Assembly (NCBI GenBank): GCA_040365065.1
Contig: BAABNI010000018.1
Span: 1 to 34,630 of the forward strand
Direction: 5' to 3'
DNA from: Pelagadaptatus aseana
GTDB lineage: Bacteria; Pseudomonadota; Gammaproteobacteria; Pseudomonadales; Cellvibrionaceae
Length of the DNA stretch: 34,630 bases
Within the stretch, counting starts at the first letter, position 1. Every line of letters begins with the position of its first letter. Of this stretch, positions 7,826-16,323 are shown one piece after another. The notes under the pieces were generated by a model. It was not told the DNA's origin. It ran no database searches and worked only from the letters and a program-made list of their open reading frames with translations. A program made the translations under genes and the position numbers.

Positions 7826-9652
7826 ATGAGCCCAAACACCTCAAACCAGACCATCACCATCGGTGGTGCCTCCGGATTCTGGGGCGATGCCGCCCTGGCA
7901 ACCCCCCAACTTCTGGCTACCGAGAAGCTGGACTATCTGGTCTACGACTATTTGGCCGAGGTCACCATGTCCATCATGGCCCGCGCCCGCAAAGCCGATG
8001 ATGACCTGGGTTACGCCACCGATTTTGTCAGCGTGGCGATGAAGCCCAACCTCAAGGAAATTGCTCGCCAGGGCGTCAAGGTGATTGCCAATGCCGGCGG
8101 CGTTAACCCCCGCGCCTGTGCCACCGCCCTCAACGCCATCATTGCAGAGCAGGGGCTGGATTTAACCGTGGCCGTGGTATTGGGCGACGATCTGATTGAT
8201 CGCGCCGAAGAATTTGCCGCCCGTGAAGACCGCGAAATGTTCTCCGGTGACAGCTTTCCGGCGGTTGAGCGAGTCGCCAGCATCAATGCCTATCTCGGTG
8301 CCTTCCCCATCGCCAAGGCTCTGGATCAGGGCGCCGACATTGTTGTCACCGGTCGCTGCGTGGACAGTGCCGTGACTCTGGGCGCCTGCATCCATGCCTT
8401 TGGCTGGCAGCGCGACGACTACGATAAACTGGCACAGGCCAGCCTCGCCGGCCACATTCTCGAGTGTGGCACCCAGGCCACCGGTGGCAACTACACCGAC
8501 TGGGAAGATCTGGACAACAGTTTTGCCGATGCCGGCTACCCTATGGCGGAAGTCTCTGCCTGCGGCGGTTTTGATGTGTTCAAGCCCGAGCCCTCCGGTG
8601 GTGCAGTGACCAACGGCACCGTGGCGGAGCAGATGCTGTACGAAATTGGCGATCCGCAGCGTTACCAACTGCCCGATGTTAATTGCGACTTCTCTGAAGT
8701 TGAGCTCCACGAAATCGACACCAACCGGGTACGTGTCACTGGCGCCCGCGGCCATGGTGCACCCGACTCTTACAAAACCAGCGCCACCTGGTCAGACGGT
8801 TTCCGCTCCGGACAAATTTGGGCCATGTACGGCCGCGACGCCGAGCGCAAAGCCAGACTGTTCGCCGACACTGTGTTCAAGCGCACCGCAACCCGCCTGG
8901 AACAACTGGGGCTGGGGCCGCTGACCGAAACCAGCATTGAAATCATCGGTACAGAAACCCACTTTGGTGCCGCCGCCCAACAGGCAGACGTCCGCGAAGC
9001 AGACATCAAAATTGCCGCCAAGCACCCCAACCCCAAAGCCATTGGCATCTTCCTGAAAGAAATGACCGGGGTTGCCCTGACCGCACCTCCCGGTTTGGTG
9101 GCTTTTACCGGCGCAGGACGCGCCAAGCCTTCTCCGGTGGTGCGCCTGTTCTCCCTGCTGGTACCCAAGCAGGATGTGGACATCACCGTTGAAATCAATG
9201 GCGAATCCTTTACCTGCAAGGACACGCTCCCTCAAGCCACCAGTAGCCCAAGCGCTCACGCCGTACCGACTGCCCGTGACGACGAAGAAATGATTGAAGT
9301 CCCTCTGGAAGCCCTGGCCTGGGGCCGCAGTGGCGACAAGGGCAATAAAGCCAACATCGGCATCATTGCCCGCGATGCAGCGTTTGTACCCTACATCGCC
9401 GCCAAGCTGACCGAGAGCTATGTAGCCAACTACTTCGCTCACTTCCTGACCCCCGAGCAGGATCAGCCCTGTCAGCGCTTCTATATGCCTGGCAGCCACG
9501 CCTTTAATTTTTTGCTGCACGACATCCTTGGCGGCGGTGGTATCGCCAGCCTGCGTTACGACGCTCAGGGCAAAGGCTACGCCCAATTGCTGCTGGCAGA
9601 GTCGATAGCAATACCGAAATCACTAGCAAGTAAAGCTCGAGCGATTAACTAA
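7826..9652 (+). CDS. atuA: AtuA-family protein (acyclic terpene utilisation, DUF1446)
   Basis: A 608-residue protein of the AtuA/DUF1446 family. The N-terminal domain has family motifs such as IGGASGFWGDAA near residue 10, ANAGGVNPRACATAL near 92, VTGRCVDSAVTLG near 175 and ATGGNYTDW near 217. The smaller C-terminal AtuA-like domain starts at about residue 490, with ALAWGRSGDKGNKANIGI. AtuA is required with the geranyl-CoA carboxylase genes for citronellol/geraniol growth in Pseudomonas, but its biochemical role is not established. An upstream in-frame start exists at 7784. The ATG at 7826 has a GGAG ribosome site, so I prefer it. It is the first gene of a plus-strand operon with carboxylase and hydratase genes. 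Confidence 0.9.
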   Translation: MSPNTSNQTITIGGASGFWGDAALATPQLLATEKLDYLVYDYLAEVTMSIMARARKADDDLGYATDFVSVAMKPNLKEIARQGVKVIANAGGVNPRACATALNAIIAEQGLDLTVAVVLGDDLIDRAEEFAAREDREMFSGDSFPAVERVASINAYLGAFPIAKALDQGADIVVTGRCVDSAVTLGACIHAFGWQRDDYDKLAQASLAGHILECGTQATGGNYTDWEDLDNSFADAGYPMAEVSACGGFDVFKPEPSGGAVTNGTVAEQMLYEIGDPQRYQLPDVNCDFSEVELHEIDTNRVRVTGARGHGAPDSYKTSATWSDGFRSGQIWAMYGRDAERKARLFADTVFKRTATRLEQLGLGPLTETSIEIIGTETHFGAAAQQADVREADIKIAAKHPNPKAIGIFLKEMTGVALTAPPGLVAFTGAGRAKPSPVVRLFSLLVPKQDVDITVEINGESFTCKDTLPQATSSPSAHAVPTARDDEEMIEVPLEALAWGRSGDKGNKANIGIIARDAAFVPYIAAKLTESYVANYFAHFLTPEQDQPCQRFYMPGSHAFNFLLHDILGGGGIASLRYDAQGKGYAQLLLAESIAIPKSLASKARAIN

Positions 9653-9665
9653 TACATTCCTTCCC

Positions 9666-9731
9666 TGTCATTCTGAGGAACGCAGAGAGGAAGAATCTCT
9701 CGGAGATCCTTCGCTGCTGCTCAGGATGACA
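9666..9731. repeat. Dispersed palindromic repeat, copy 1
   Basis: This 66-bp element in the atuA-carboxylase gap has inverted ends: TGTCATTCTGAG at the left and CTCAGGATGACA at the right. Its reverse complement matches 28041-28092 closely over the first 30 bases (TGTCATCCTGAGCA...CGAAGGATCTCC) and more loosely after that. It looks like a REP/MITE-like element. It sits inside an operon, so it may affect the relative expression of the genes on either side. Confidence 0.7.
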
Positions 9732-9755
9732 TGAATAAATAACAGGACAAAAGAA

Positions 9756-11390
9756 ATGACCAGCAACGTACCTCCCTTTCAGTCCGGCGTTAACACGCAA
9801 TCCGACGACTTCAACCAGAATCGCGAAGATATGCAGGCGCTGGTGGACCAGCTGCACGGCATCACCGATCACGCCGCCACCATCTCCAACGCCTCGCAGG
9901 GGCGCTTCGAGAAGCGCAATCAACTGCTTCCGCGCGAGCGCCTGACCCGCCTGATCGACCCGGGTACGCCGTTTATGGAGCTGAACAATATTGCCGGTTA
10001 TCTGGTGGATACCGACGATCCGGAAAAATCCGTTGGCGGCGCCAGCTCCATCAGCGGCATTGGTTTTATCTCTGGCACCCGCTGTGTCATTTTAGTAGAC
10101 GACTCCGGCATCAACGCCGGTTCCATGACCACCACCACCGCCAAGAAAGCCTCCCGCGCCATGGACATTGCTCTGGAGCAGAAGCTGCCGTTTGTGCATC
10201 TGGTGGAGAGTGCCGGCGCCAACCTGTTTGAATACGAAGTGGAAATGTGGATGGACGCCGGTGGCGTGTTTGCCCGACTAGCTCGACTCAGCGCCGCAGG
10301 CCTGCCCACTTTTGCCATTTTGCACGGTGCCTCCGCCGCCGGTGGTGCCTACATGCCCGGCCTGAGTGACTACGTGATTGGCATCAAGGGCAACGGCAAA
10401 GCCTATCTGGCCGGCCCCGCCCTGCTGAAAGCCGCCACCGGCGAAGTGGCCAATGACGACGAACTGGGCGGCGCCGAAATGCACGCCACCAAGTCCGGAT
10501 TGGTGGAATATCTGGCCGAAGACGATGCCCATGGCATCGCTATCTGTCGCAACCTGATTGAGCAGCTGGACCTCAACCGCCGCTGTCCGAATCAGCCACC
10601 GCGAGAATTTGAGGAGCCGCTGCACAGTCCCGACGAGTTGCTGGGCGTGGTGCCGGTAGACTACCGCCAACCCTACGATGCCCGTGAAGTCATCAGCCGC
10701 ATTGTCGATGGCTCGCGCTTTCTGGAATTCAAACCGGCCTACGGCCCCGCCACCTTGTGTGTGCAAGCCAAAATCTATGGCATGCCCGTTGGCATCATTG
10801 CCAACAACGGTCCCATCGATTGCGAAGGCGCCACCAAGACCGCCCAATTTATCCAGACCTGCGATCAGGCCCATACCCCATTGGTATTCCTGCAAAACAT
10901 CACCGGCTACATGGTGGGCACCGAAACCGAACAGGCGGGCATGATCAAGCACGGCTCGAAGATGGTTCAGGCCGTGACCAACGCCCGCGTACCCCGCCTG
11001 ACCATGATGATTGGCGCCAGTTTTGGCGCCGGCAACTACGGCATGTGTGGCCAGGGTTACGATCCGGATTTCGTCTTCAGCTGGCCCAACACCCAGATTG
11101 GCGTTATGGGCGGCGAATCCGCGGCCAAGACCATGACCGAAGTGACCCGTGCCGGCGCCGCCCGCAAAGGCGTACCAGTCGATGAAGAAAAAATTGCCGC
11201 CGTCGAGGCCCGCGTGATCGAGCTCTACGACCGCCAGTCCGGCGCCTTCTACACCTCCGGTCGCATGCTCGATGACGGCCTGATCGACCCACGCGATACC
11301 CGCAAGATTCTGGGCATGGCTCTGCAAACCTGCTGGGAAGCCGAACAGCGCGACCTCAGCCCCAACGCCTTTGGCGTAGGTCGCATGTAA
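9756..11390 (+). CDS. atuC: Acyl-CoA carboxylase, carboxyltransferase (beta) subunit, AtuC/LiuB type
   Basis: A 544-residue biotin-dependent carboxyltransferase that moves the carboxyl group from carboxybiotin to an unsaturated acyl-CoA. N- and C-terminal crotonase-like halves are both present: HGASAAGGAYMPGLSDYV near 190 and GASFGAGNYGMCGQGYDPD near 418 form the two oxyanion-hole glycine clusters. 'VFLQNITGYMVGTETEQAG' near 375 is typical of the methylcrotonyl/geranyl-CoA group. Length is close to Pseudomonas AtuC and LiuB (about 535-540). Methylcrotonyl-CoA versus geranyl-CoA specificity cannot be settled by eye; the adjacent AtuA-like gene favours the Atu role. An AGGA ribosome site precedes the ATG. 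Confidence 0.88.
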   Translation: MTSNVPPFQSGVNTQSDDFNQNREDMQALVDQLHGITDHAATISNASQGRFEKRNQLLPRERLTRLIDPGTPFMELNNIAGYLVDTDDPEKSVGGASSISGIGFISGTRCVILVDDSGINAGSMTTTTAKKASRAMDIALEQKLPFVHLVESAGANLFEYEVEMWMDAGGVFARLARLSAAGLPTFAILHGASAAGGAYMPGLSDYVIGIKGNGKAYLAGPALLKAATGEVANDDELGGAEMHATKSGLVEYLAEDDAHGIAICRNLIEQLDLNRRCPNQPPREFEEPLHSPDELLGVVPVDYRQPYDAREVISRIVDGSRFLEFKPAYGPATLCVQAKIYGMPVGIIANNGPIDCEGATKTAQFIQTCDQAHTPLVFLQNITGYMVGTETEQAGMIKHGSKMVQAVTNARVPRLTMMIGASFGAGNYGMCGQGYDPDFVFSWPNTQIGVMGGESAAKTMTEVTRAGAARKGVPVDEEKIAAVEARVIELYDRQSGAFYTSGRMLDDGLIDPRDTRKILGMALQTCWEAEQRDLSPNAFGVGRM

Positions 11391-11428
11391 GCCCGAATGT
11401 GAGCCAGCAACAAAAGAGGAACTCAGAG

Positions 11429-12250
11429 ATGCCTATTGCAAACTTACCGGAACTGAACACCCTGATTCTGGAGCAGAAGGAAGAAGCACTGACCATCTGG
11501 TTTAACCGTCCGGAGGTTAAAAATGCCCTGTCCACCGAGCTGACCGAAGAGCTGTTATCCGTACTGCAGGCGCTGGCCGATGACAGCAGCGTGCGCACCG
11601 TAATCCTGCGCGGCAAAGGCGGCGCCTTCTGCTCCGGCGGCGACCTGAAAATGTTTAAAACCATTTTTCAGGGTGGTGTCGATAGACAGGAGATCGTCGA
11701 TTTCAACGCCAGTTTTGGCCAACTGATGAAGGCCGTGCACGCCCTGCCGCAATTGTTTGTGGTGTTGATTGAAGGTGTTGCCATGGCCGGCGGTCTGGGC
11801 TTGTCCTGCATTGCCGATGTGGTGGTTACCACCAAAGACGCGCGCTTCTCACTGACCGAAGTAAGCATTGGCTTACCGCCGGCGCAAATCACTCCGGTTG
11901 TCATCAAGCGCATCGGCGCCTCTGAGGCCCGTCGCCTGCTGCTCACCGCACAACACTTTAACGGCATCGAGGCGGGACGACTGGGCTTTGCCCATCACGT
12001 GGTGGAAGACCGCGAGGCACTGGATGCCATGGCCGAAAAGATTATCGCCCAAAACCGCAAGTGTGCACCCGGTGCGGTAGATCTGACCAAGCAAATCATC
12101 AACGCCTGTGACCCTCTTGATAGCCATTATCTGCAGGGCGATGAGCTGGTGACCTTTGCCGCCGAGCGCTTTGCCGACGCCATGCTGGGAGACGAAGCTC
12201 GCGAAGGCATGAAGTCCTTTGCCGAAAAACGCAAACCCAATTGGGCCTAA
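11429..12250 (+). CDS. atuE: Enoyl-CoA hydratase/isomerase, AtuE-like
   Basis: A 273-residue crotonase-family protein. 'LRGKGGAFCSGGDLKMF' and VLIEGVAMAGGLGLSCIADV hold the two oxyanion-hole segments. A Glu in the 'LTEVSIGLPPAQITPVV' region sits where catalytic acids occur in hydratases. Between the two carboxylase subunit genes, it would hydrate the glutaconyl-type CoA made by the carboxylase, as AtuE and LiuC do. A GTG at 11399 opens the frame earlier. The ATG at 11429 has an AGAGGA ribosome site and gives a family-typical length, so I chose it. Confidence 0.85.
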   Translation: MPIANLPELNTLILEQKEEALTIWFNRPEVKNALSTELTEELLSVLQALADDSSVRTVILRGKGGAFCSGGDLKMFKTIFQGGVDRQEIVDFNASFGQLMKAVHALPQLFVVLIEGVAMAGGLGLSCIADVVVTTKDARFSLTEVSIGLPPAQITPVVIKRIGASEARRLLLTAQHFNGIEAGRLGFAHHVVEDREALDAMAEKIIAQNRKCAPGAVDLTKQIINACDPLDSHYLQGDELVTFAAERFADAMLGDEAREGMKSFAEKRKPNWA

Positions 12251-12312
12251 CAGCCAGTCAAAGACATCGAACAAACACACAAAAGAATTTAAGAATTCAG
12301 GAGCAACTTATC

Positions 12313-14304
12313 ATGGCTCAATTTGACAGTATTCTGGTAGCCAACCGCGGCGAGATCGCAGTACGTGTAATCTCTTCGGCCAAACAACAGGGCTACCGCA
12401 CCATCGCCGTTTACTCAGAGGCAGACGCCGGCGCACCCCACGTACAAATGGCCGACGAGGCCGTTCTGATTGGCGCCGCCGCCGTTAAGGAATCCTATCT
12501 CGATCCGGCCAAGATCCTCGACGCTGCACAGAAAACCGGTGCTCAGGCGATTCACCCGGGTTACGGTTTTCTCTCCGAGAACGCCGACTTTGCCAAGGCC
12601 TGTGAAGAGGCAGGCATCACCTTTATCGGCCCCAGCGCCGAATCCATCGACATCATGGGCAACAAAGCGGCTTCCAAGCGCCGCATGCTCGACGCCGACG
12701 TGCCTTGCATCCCGGGTTATCAGGACGAAGATCAAAGTGACGAGGTGCTGCTAAAAGCCGCTCAGGAAATCGGCGTACCCATTATGGTCAAAGCCGCCGC
12801 CGGTGGCGGTGGTCGCGGCATGCGTTTGGTGACCGACATGAACGAACTGGAAACCGCGCTGAAATCCGCCCGCAGCGAGGCGGAAAACGCCTTTGGCTCC
12901 GGCGAACTGATCCTTGAGAAAGCCGTGATGGAACCCCGTCACGTAGAGGTTCAGGTGTTTGGCGACAGCCACGGTAACGCCATCCACCTGGGTGAGCGCG
13001 ACTGTTCAGTACAACGCCGCCACCAGAAAGTAGTGGAAGAATCACCTTGCCCGGTGATGACACCGGAACTGCGCGAGGCCATGGGCACCGCCGCGGTGAA
13101 CGCCGCCAAGAGCATCAACTATCTGGGCGCCGGCACCGTCGAGTTCCTGCTCGACGCCGACAACAACTTCTACTTTCTGGAAATGAACACCCGCCTGCAG
13201 GTAGAGCACCCGGTCACCGAAATGGTCACCGGCCAGGATCTGGTAGCCATGCAATTCAAAGTGGCTCAGGGCTACCCGCTGCCCATCACCCAGGAACAGG
13301 TTGCCCTGACCGGCCACGCCATTGAGGTGCGCCTCTACGCCGAGGACACCCTCAATGACTTCCTGCCCGCCTCCGGCACCGCCCAAACCTGGCTGCCACC
13401 GACGGGCGAAGGCATTCGTGTAGACCACGGCCTGCTGCAGGGTCAGGACGTATCGCCCTTCTACGATCCCATGATCGCCAAGATCATTGCCTGGGGTGAA
13501 GACCGCGATATCGCTCGCCGCCGACTGGTACGTGCCCTGCAAAATACCTCACTGTTTGGTCTGACCAGCAACCGCGAGTTCCTGATCGACGTGCTCGACA
13601 ACCCCTGCTTTGCCAGCGGTGAAGCCACCACCGCGTTTATCGAACAGGAATTTGCCGCGGGCCCAGAAAAAGCGCCGGCGACAGACGAGCACCTGATCGC
13701 AGCCGCCTTTATTCAGTATCAGCTGGGTCGTGAAGATTCCGTGCAATCCACCAACTCCAACATTGGCGGTCTGGGCTATCTCAATGCCATTTCCAGTATT
13801 GCTACGCAATTTGAATACGATCTCGATGAGGACAACACCACCAAGGTCAATGTCCAATCTCAACGCGGCGGCGAACTGACCATCACGGTTAACGGCCAAG
13901 ACCATCAGGTAAGCAGTCTTGGAGAAACCGAAGGCACTCTGCGTCTGTTGATCGACAAGGTCCAGAAAGACATTTTGTTCAGTGTCCTCAGCCGCGGTGA
14001 AGTGGGCATCCAGATCAACGGCAACGCTCAGGTGCTGAAAAATAATCTGGCCTACACCAAAGGTGATGAAACCCAGACGGGCAGTGGCAGCATCACCGCG
14101 CCCATGCACGGCAATCTGTTCGAGCTGATGGTGAAGGTTGGCGACACGGTTGAAGCCGGTGACGACGTGGCCATTATGGAAGCCATGAAAATGGAGCACC
14201 GCCTCAAGGCGCAGGTATCGGGTACCGTTGCGGCGATTAACGCCAACGTCGGTGATCAGGTGGCGTCCGGGGTGGTGATTCTGGAGATTGAAGAAGCGGA
14301 ATAA
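12313..14304 (+). CDS. atuF: Acyl-CoA carboxylase, biotin carboxylase/biotin carrier (alpha) subunit
   Basis: A 663-residue protein. The biotin carboxylase part begins FDSILVANRGEIAVRV, continues through the ATP-grasp domain (glycine-rich KAAAGGGGRGMR near 160) and the catalytic FLEMNTRLQVEHPVTE near 290, and ends with a biotin carboxylase C domain to about 450. The C-terminal biotinyl domain carries EAMKM with Lys626 as the biotinylation site. It makes carboxybiotin for the carboxyltransferase encoded upstream. The length is nearly the same as Pseudomonas AtuF (about 661) and LiuD. The frame is open from 12241, but the ATG at 12313 has an AGGAG ribosome site. The region between the two catalytic parts (about 455-590) is poorly conserved, as usual. 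Confidence 0.92.
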   Translation: MAQFDSILVANRGEIAVRVISSAKQQGYRTIAVYSEADAGAPHVQMADEAVLIGAAAVKESYLDPAKILDAAQKTGAQAIHPGYGFLSENADFAKACEEAGITFIGPSAESIDIMGNKAASKRRMLDADVPCIPGYQDEDQSDEVLLKAAQEIGVPIMVKAAAGGGGRGMRLVTDMNELETALKSARSEAENAFGSGELILEKAVMEPRHVEVQVFGDSHGNAIHLGERDCSVQRRHQKVVEESPCPVMTPELREAMGTAAVNAAKSINYLGAGTVEFLLDADNNFYFLEMNTRLQVEHPVTEMVTGQDLVAMQFKVAQGYPLPITQEQVALTGHAIEVRLYAEDTLNDFLPASGTAQTWLPPTGEGIRVDHGLLQGQDVSPFYDPMIAKIIAWGEDRDIARRRLVRALQNTSLFGLTSNREFLIDVLDNPCFASGEATTAFIEQEFAAGPEKAPATDEHLIAAAFIQYQLGREDSVQSTNSNIGGLGYLNAISSIATQFEYDLDEDNTTKVNVQSQRGGELTITVNGQDHQVSSLGETEGTLRLLIDKVQKDILFSVLSRGEVGIQINGNAQVLKNNLAYTKGDETQTGSGSITAPMHGNLFELMVKVGDTVEAGDDVAIMEAMKMEHRLKAQVSGTVAAINANVGDQVASGVVILEIEEAE

Positions 14305-14311
14305 CGCCGCT

Positions 14312-14346
14312 CGTCATTGCGAGTCATTCAGTGATTCGCAATGACG
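14312..14346. repeat. Palindromic REP-like hairpin between convergent genes
   Basis: A perfect 11-bp inverted repeat, CGTCATTGCGA (14312-14322) with TCGCAATGACG (14336-14346), flanks a 13-nt loop. It fills the 52-bp gap between two convergent genes. There is no T run, so it is not a classical terminator, although the hairpin could still stop or stabilise both transcripts. GTCATTGCGAG elements of this type are dispersed in many bacterial genomes. Confidence 0.7.
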
Positions 14347-14356
14347 GCAGCCCAGC

Positions 14357-14845
14357 CTATTTCGCCAAATATTTCTGCAATCCCTTGGCGCCGCGCTTAA
14401 AAATCTGACCCAGCACTGGCTTTAATATAATCGCCAGAGGTGACAGGGGTTTGGGCAATTCCATATAAACCGAGTAATTAACGCGACAGCGACCATCACC
14501 AAGCGGCTCAAGCTGTATGTCTTCAATGGCCGCTTTGGCCAACAGAGCGTTCTGCTTCTCAAAACGAAAACTGAAGCGTTTGCCAGGCTCCCAACAAAGA
14601 AACGTCTCATCGACTTTGACCAGTCCCATCAGGGAAATCTGACGCTGGGAGCGATCTCCATGAGGCGCATCCGTCAACCATTTTACGTCGGTCATACCGG
14701 AAAACCATTTGGGCCAGCTGTCGACATCAGTCAAAACCTCGAAAACATCATCAGGGGTGGCATCCACCTCAATAATATTTTCAAACACCAGTGGCGCTTC
14801 ACAGATAAAATCCAATTCCACAGGGACACAGCTAAACAGCATCAT
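14357..14845 (-). CDS. SRPBCC (START-like) family protein
   Basis: A 162-residue single-domain protein. 'APLVFENIIEVDATPDDVFEVLTDVDSWPKW' near 16-46 is the typical polyketide-cyclase/SRPBCC opening strand and helix. The family has a deep hydrophobic pocket that binds lipids or aromatic ligands, and no catalytic residues can be assigned. It lies 25 bp after the FAD-linked dehydrogenase gene and is the last gene of the minus-strand run that begins at 19125. The start is ATGATG; either codon could be used. A ligand-binding or cyclase-like role on a terpenoid or acyl substrate is possible but unproven. Confidence 0.75.
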   Translation of the reverse strand: MMLFSCVPVELDFICEAPLVFENIIEVDATPDDVFEVLTDVDSWPKWFSGMTDVKWLTDAPHGDRSQRQISLMGLVKVDETFLCWEPGKRFSFRFEKQNALLAKAAIEDIQLEPLGDGRCRVNYSVYMELPKPLSPLAIILKPVLGQIFKRGAKGLQKYLAK

Positions 14846-14870
14846 TGTTGTTATTCCATTAATGATTCAA

Positions 14871-16247
14871 TTAAAAAATTTTACCCGGATTCATAATATT
14901 CAGCGGATCAAAAACCTGTTTGATCCCCCGCATCAAACCAATTTCAGCATCACTTCGACACAGTGGCAAATAGGCTTTTTTGGTCAGACCGATACCGTGC
15001 TCAGCAGACACGGACCCCTGAATGTTTTTTAACGGCCCGTAAACCAGATGATCGATTTCCAGTTTATCGGATTCGCTATTGTCTTTGTAAGCAATGGCCA
15101 AATGCAAATTACTGTCGCCCATATGCCCAAACGCCACACAGCGACTGGCCGAATCAGCTTCTGCCAAATTCGCCTTCAGAGTGTTGATGTAATCATCCAT
15201 CTCGGCAATCGGCAAACTGACATCGTAGCCTATACCGACACCGCCCAATTGTTCACTGATGGTTTCCACATCGTCACGAATTTCCCAGATTGCCTGGCGC
15301 TGCCGATCGGATTGCGCCAGGGCAATGTCTTCTATCAGACCATCCTCATAGAGCGCCATCAAGACTTGCTGCAAGCGCTCACCGTCATCACCCGACAGCT
15401 GTTCCACCAGTACATAAAAAGCACTCCCGGGGGGCAATGGCAGAGTTTTATCCGGATAGGCCTCGGCAATGCAATCAAAAAATTCCTGCCACATCACCTC
15501 AAACGCGCAGAGCCCGCCTTCCAACTCTTCATCAACCCGTTGCAAGATCCCGGGCAGGCTGGCAAATTCCGATACGGCCAACATGGCCACATGACTCTGT
15601 TTGACCGCCGGGCGCAGCCGCAACACGGCCTTGGTAACGATGCCCAAAGTACCCTCAGAACCCACAAACAGCTGTTTGAGGTCATAGCCGGTGTTATTTT
15701 TCAGCAGTTTCCCCAGATTCGACATCACCGTACCATCGGCCAGAACCACCTCCAGCCCCAGCACCTGATCTCTTGTCATCCCAAAACGGATGACCCGGTT
15801 ACCGCCAGCATTGGTGGCGATATTACCGCCGATGGTGGCACTGCCGCGCGCCCCCAGATCGACAGGATAGAAAAAGCCCGCGGCTTCCGCGGCTTCCTGA
15901 ACGGCTTGCATGGTCACTCCGGCCTCAACGGTCAGGGTGCGACTTTGGGGATCCAGTTCAACGATGCGGTTCATTCGCTCGAGGGAGACAAACAACTCGT
16001 CGGCAGCCGCTCGCCCCCCTTTGACCATCCCTGTTTGACCGGCAATGGTCACCACTTTTTGCTGGTGCTGATGACACAGCGCCATCACCTTTGCCACTTC
16101 CTCCGTGTTTGCCGGGCGCACAATGGCCAGCCCCTGGCAGGTTTCATCCGAAAAAAAATCGACATTGCGGGACGTCACATCATCCCCGCTAAGTATGTTA
16201 GCGGCACCAACAATGGCAGCCAGCGAGTCAAGCAAGACAGCAGTCAT
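14871..16247 (-). CDS. FAD-linked 2-hydroxyacid dehydrogenase (GlcD/D-LDH/D2HGDH-like)
   Basis: A 458-residue flavoprotein. The FAD-binding type 4 domain occupies about residues 40-215, with TIAGQTGMVKGG near 67 and LGARGSATIGGNIATNAGG near 131-149. The FAD-oxidase C-terminal domain follows, with the metal-site motif FGHMGDSNLHL and the near-terminal 'SAEHGIGLTKKAYL'. This family oxidises D-2-hydroxyacids such as D-lactate or D-2-hydroxyglutarate. The frame is open to 16379, where it would overlap the upstream gene. The ATG at 16247 has a GAGG ribosome site and is a better start. It lies 76 bp after a binding-protein gene on the same strand. The substrate is not determinable here. Confidence 0.9.
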   Translation of the reverse strand: MTAVLLDSLAAIVGAANILSGDDVTSRNVDFFSDETCQGLAIVRPANTEEVAKVMALCHQHQQKVVTIAGQTGMVKGGRAAADELFVSLERMNRIVELDPQSRTLTVEAGVTMQAVQEAAEAAGFFYPVDLGARGSATIGGNIATNAGGNRVIRFGMTRDQVLGLEVVLADGTVMSNLGKLLKNNTGYDLKQLFVGSEGTLGIVTKAVLRLRPAVKQSHVAMLAVSEFASLPGILQRVDEELEGGLCAFEVMWQEFFDCIAEAYPDKTLPLPPGSAFYVLVEQLSGDDGERLQQVLMALYEDGLIEDIALAQSDRQRQAIWEIRDDVETISEQLGGVGIGYDVSLPIAEMDDYINTLKANLAEADSASRCVAFGHMGDSNLHLAIAYKDNSESDKLEIDHLVYGPLKNIQGSVSAEHGIGLTKKAYLPLCRSDAEIGLMRGIKQVFDPLNIMNPGKIF

Positions 16248-16323
16248 AACAACCTCATTACTGAACAGGTCACTCTGGGTTGAAGCATAGCATCGACCGG
16301 TGACAGAAGATCTGGGAAAACTA

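Noticed and set aside
10278..11327. A 349-codon minus-strand frame, glycine/alanine/histidine-rich
   Set aside because: Antisense shadow of the carboxyltransferase gene, caused by GC-biased codons.
15048..16283. A 411-codon plus-strand frame
   Set aside because: Antisense shadow of the FAD-linked dehydrogenase gene.
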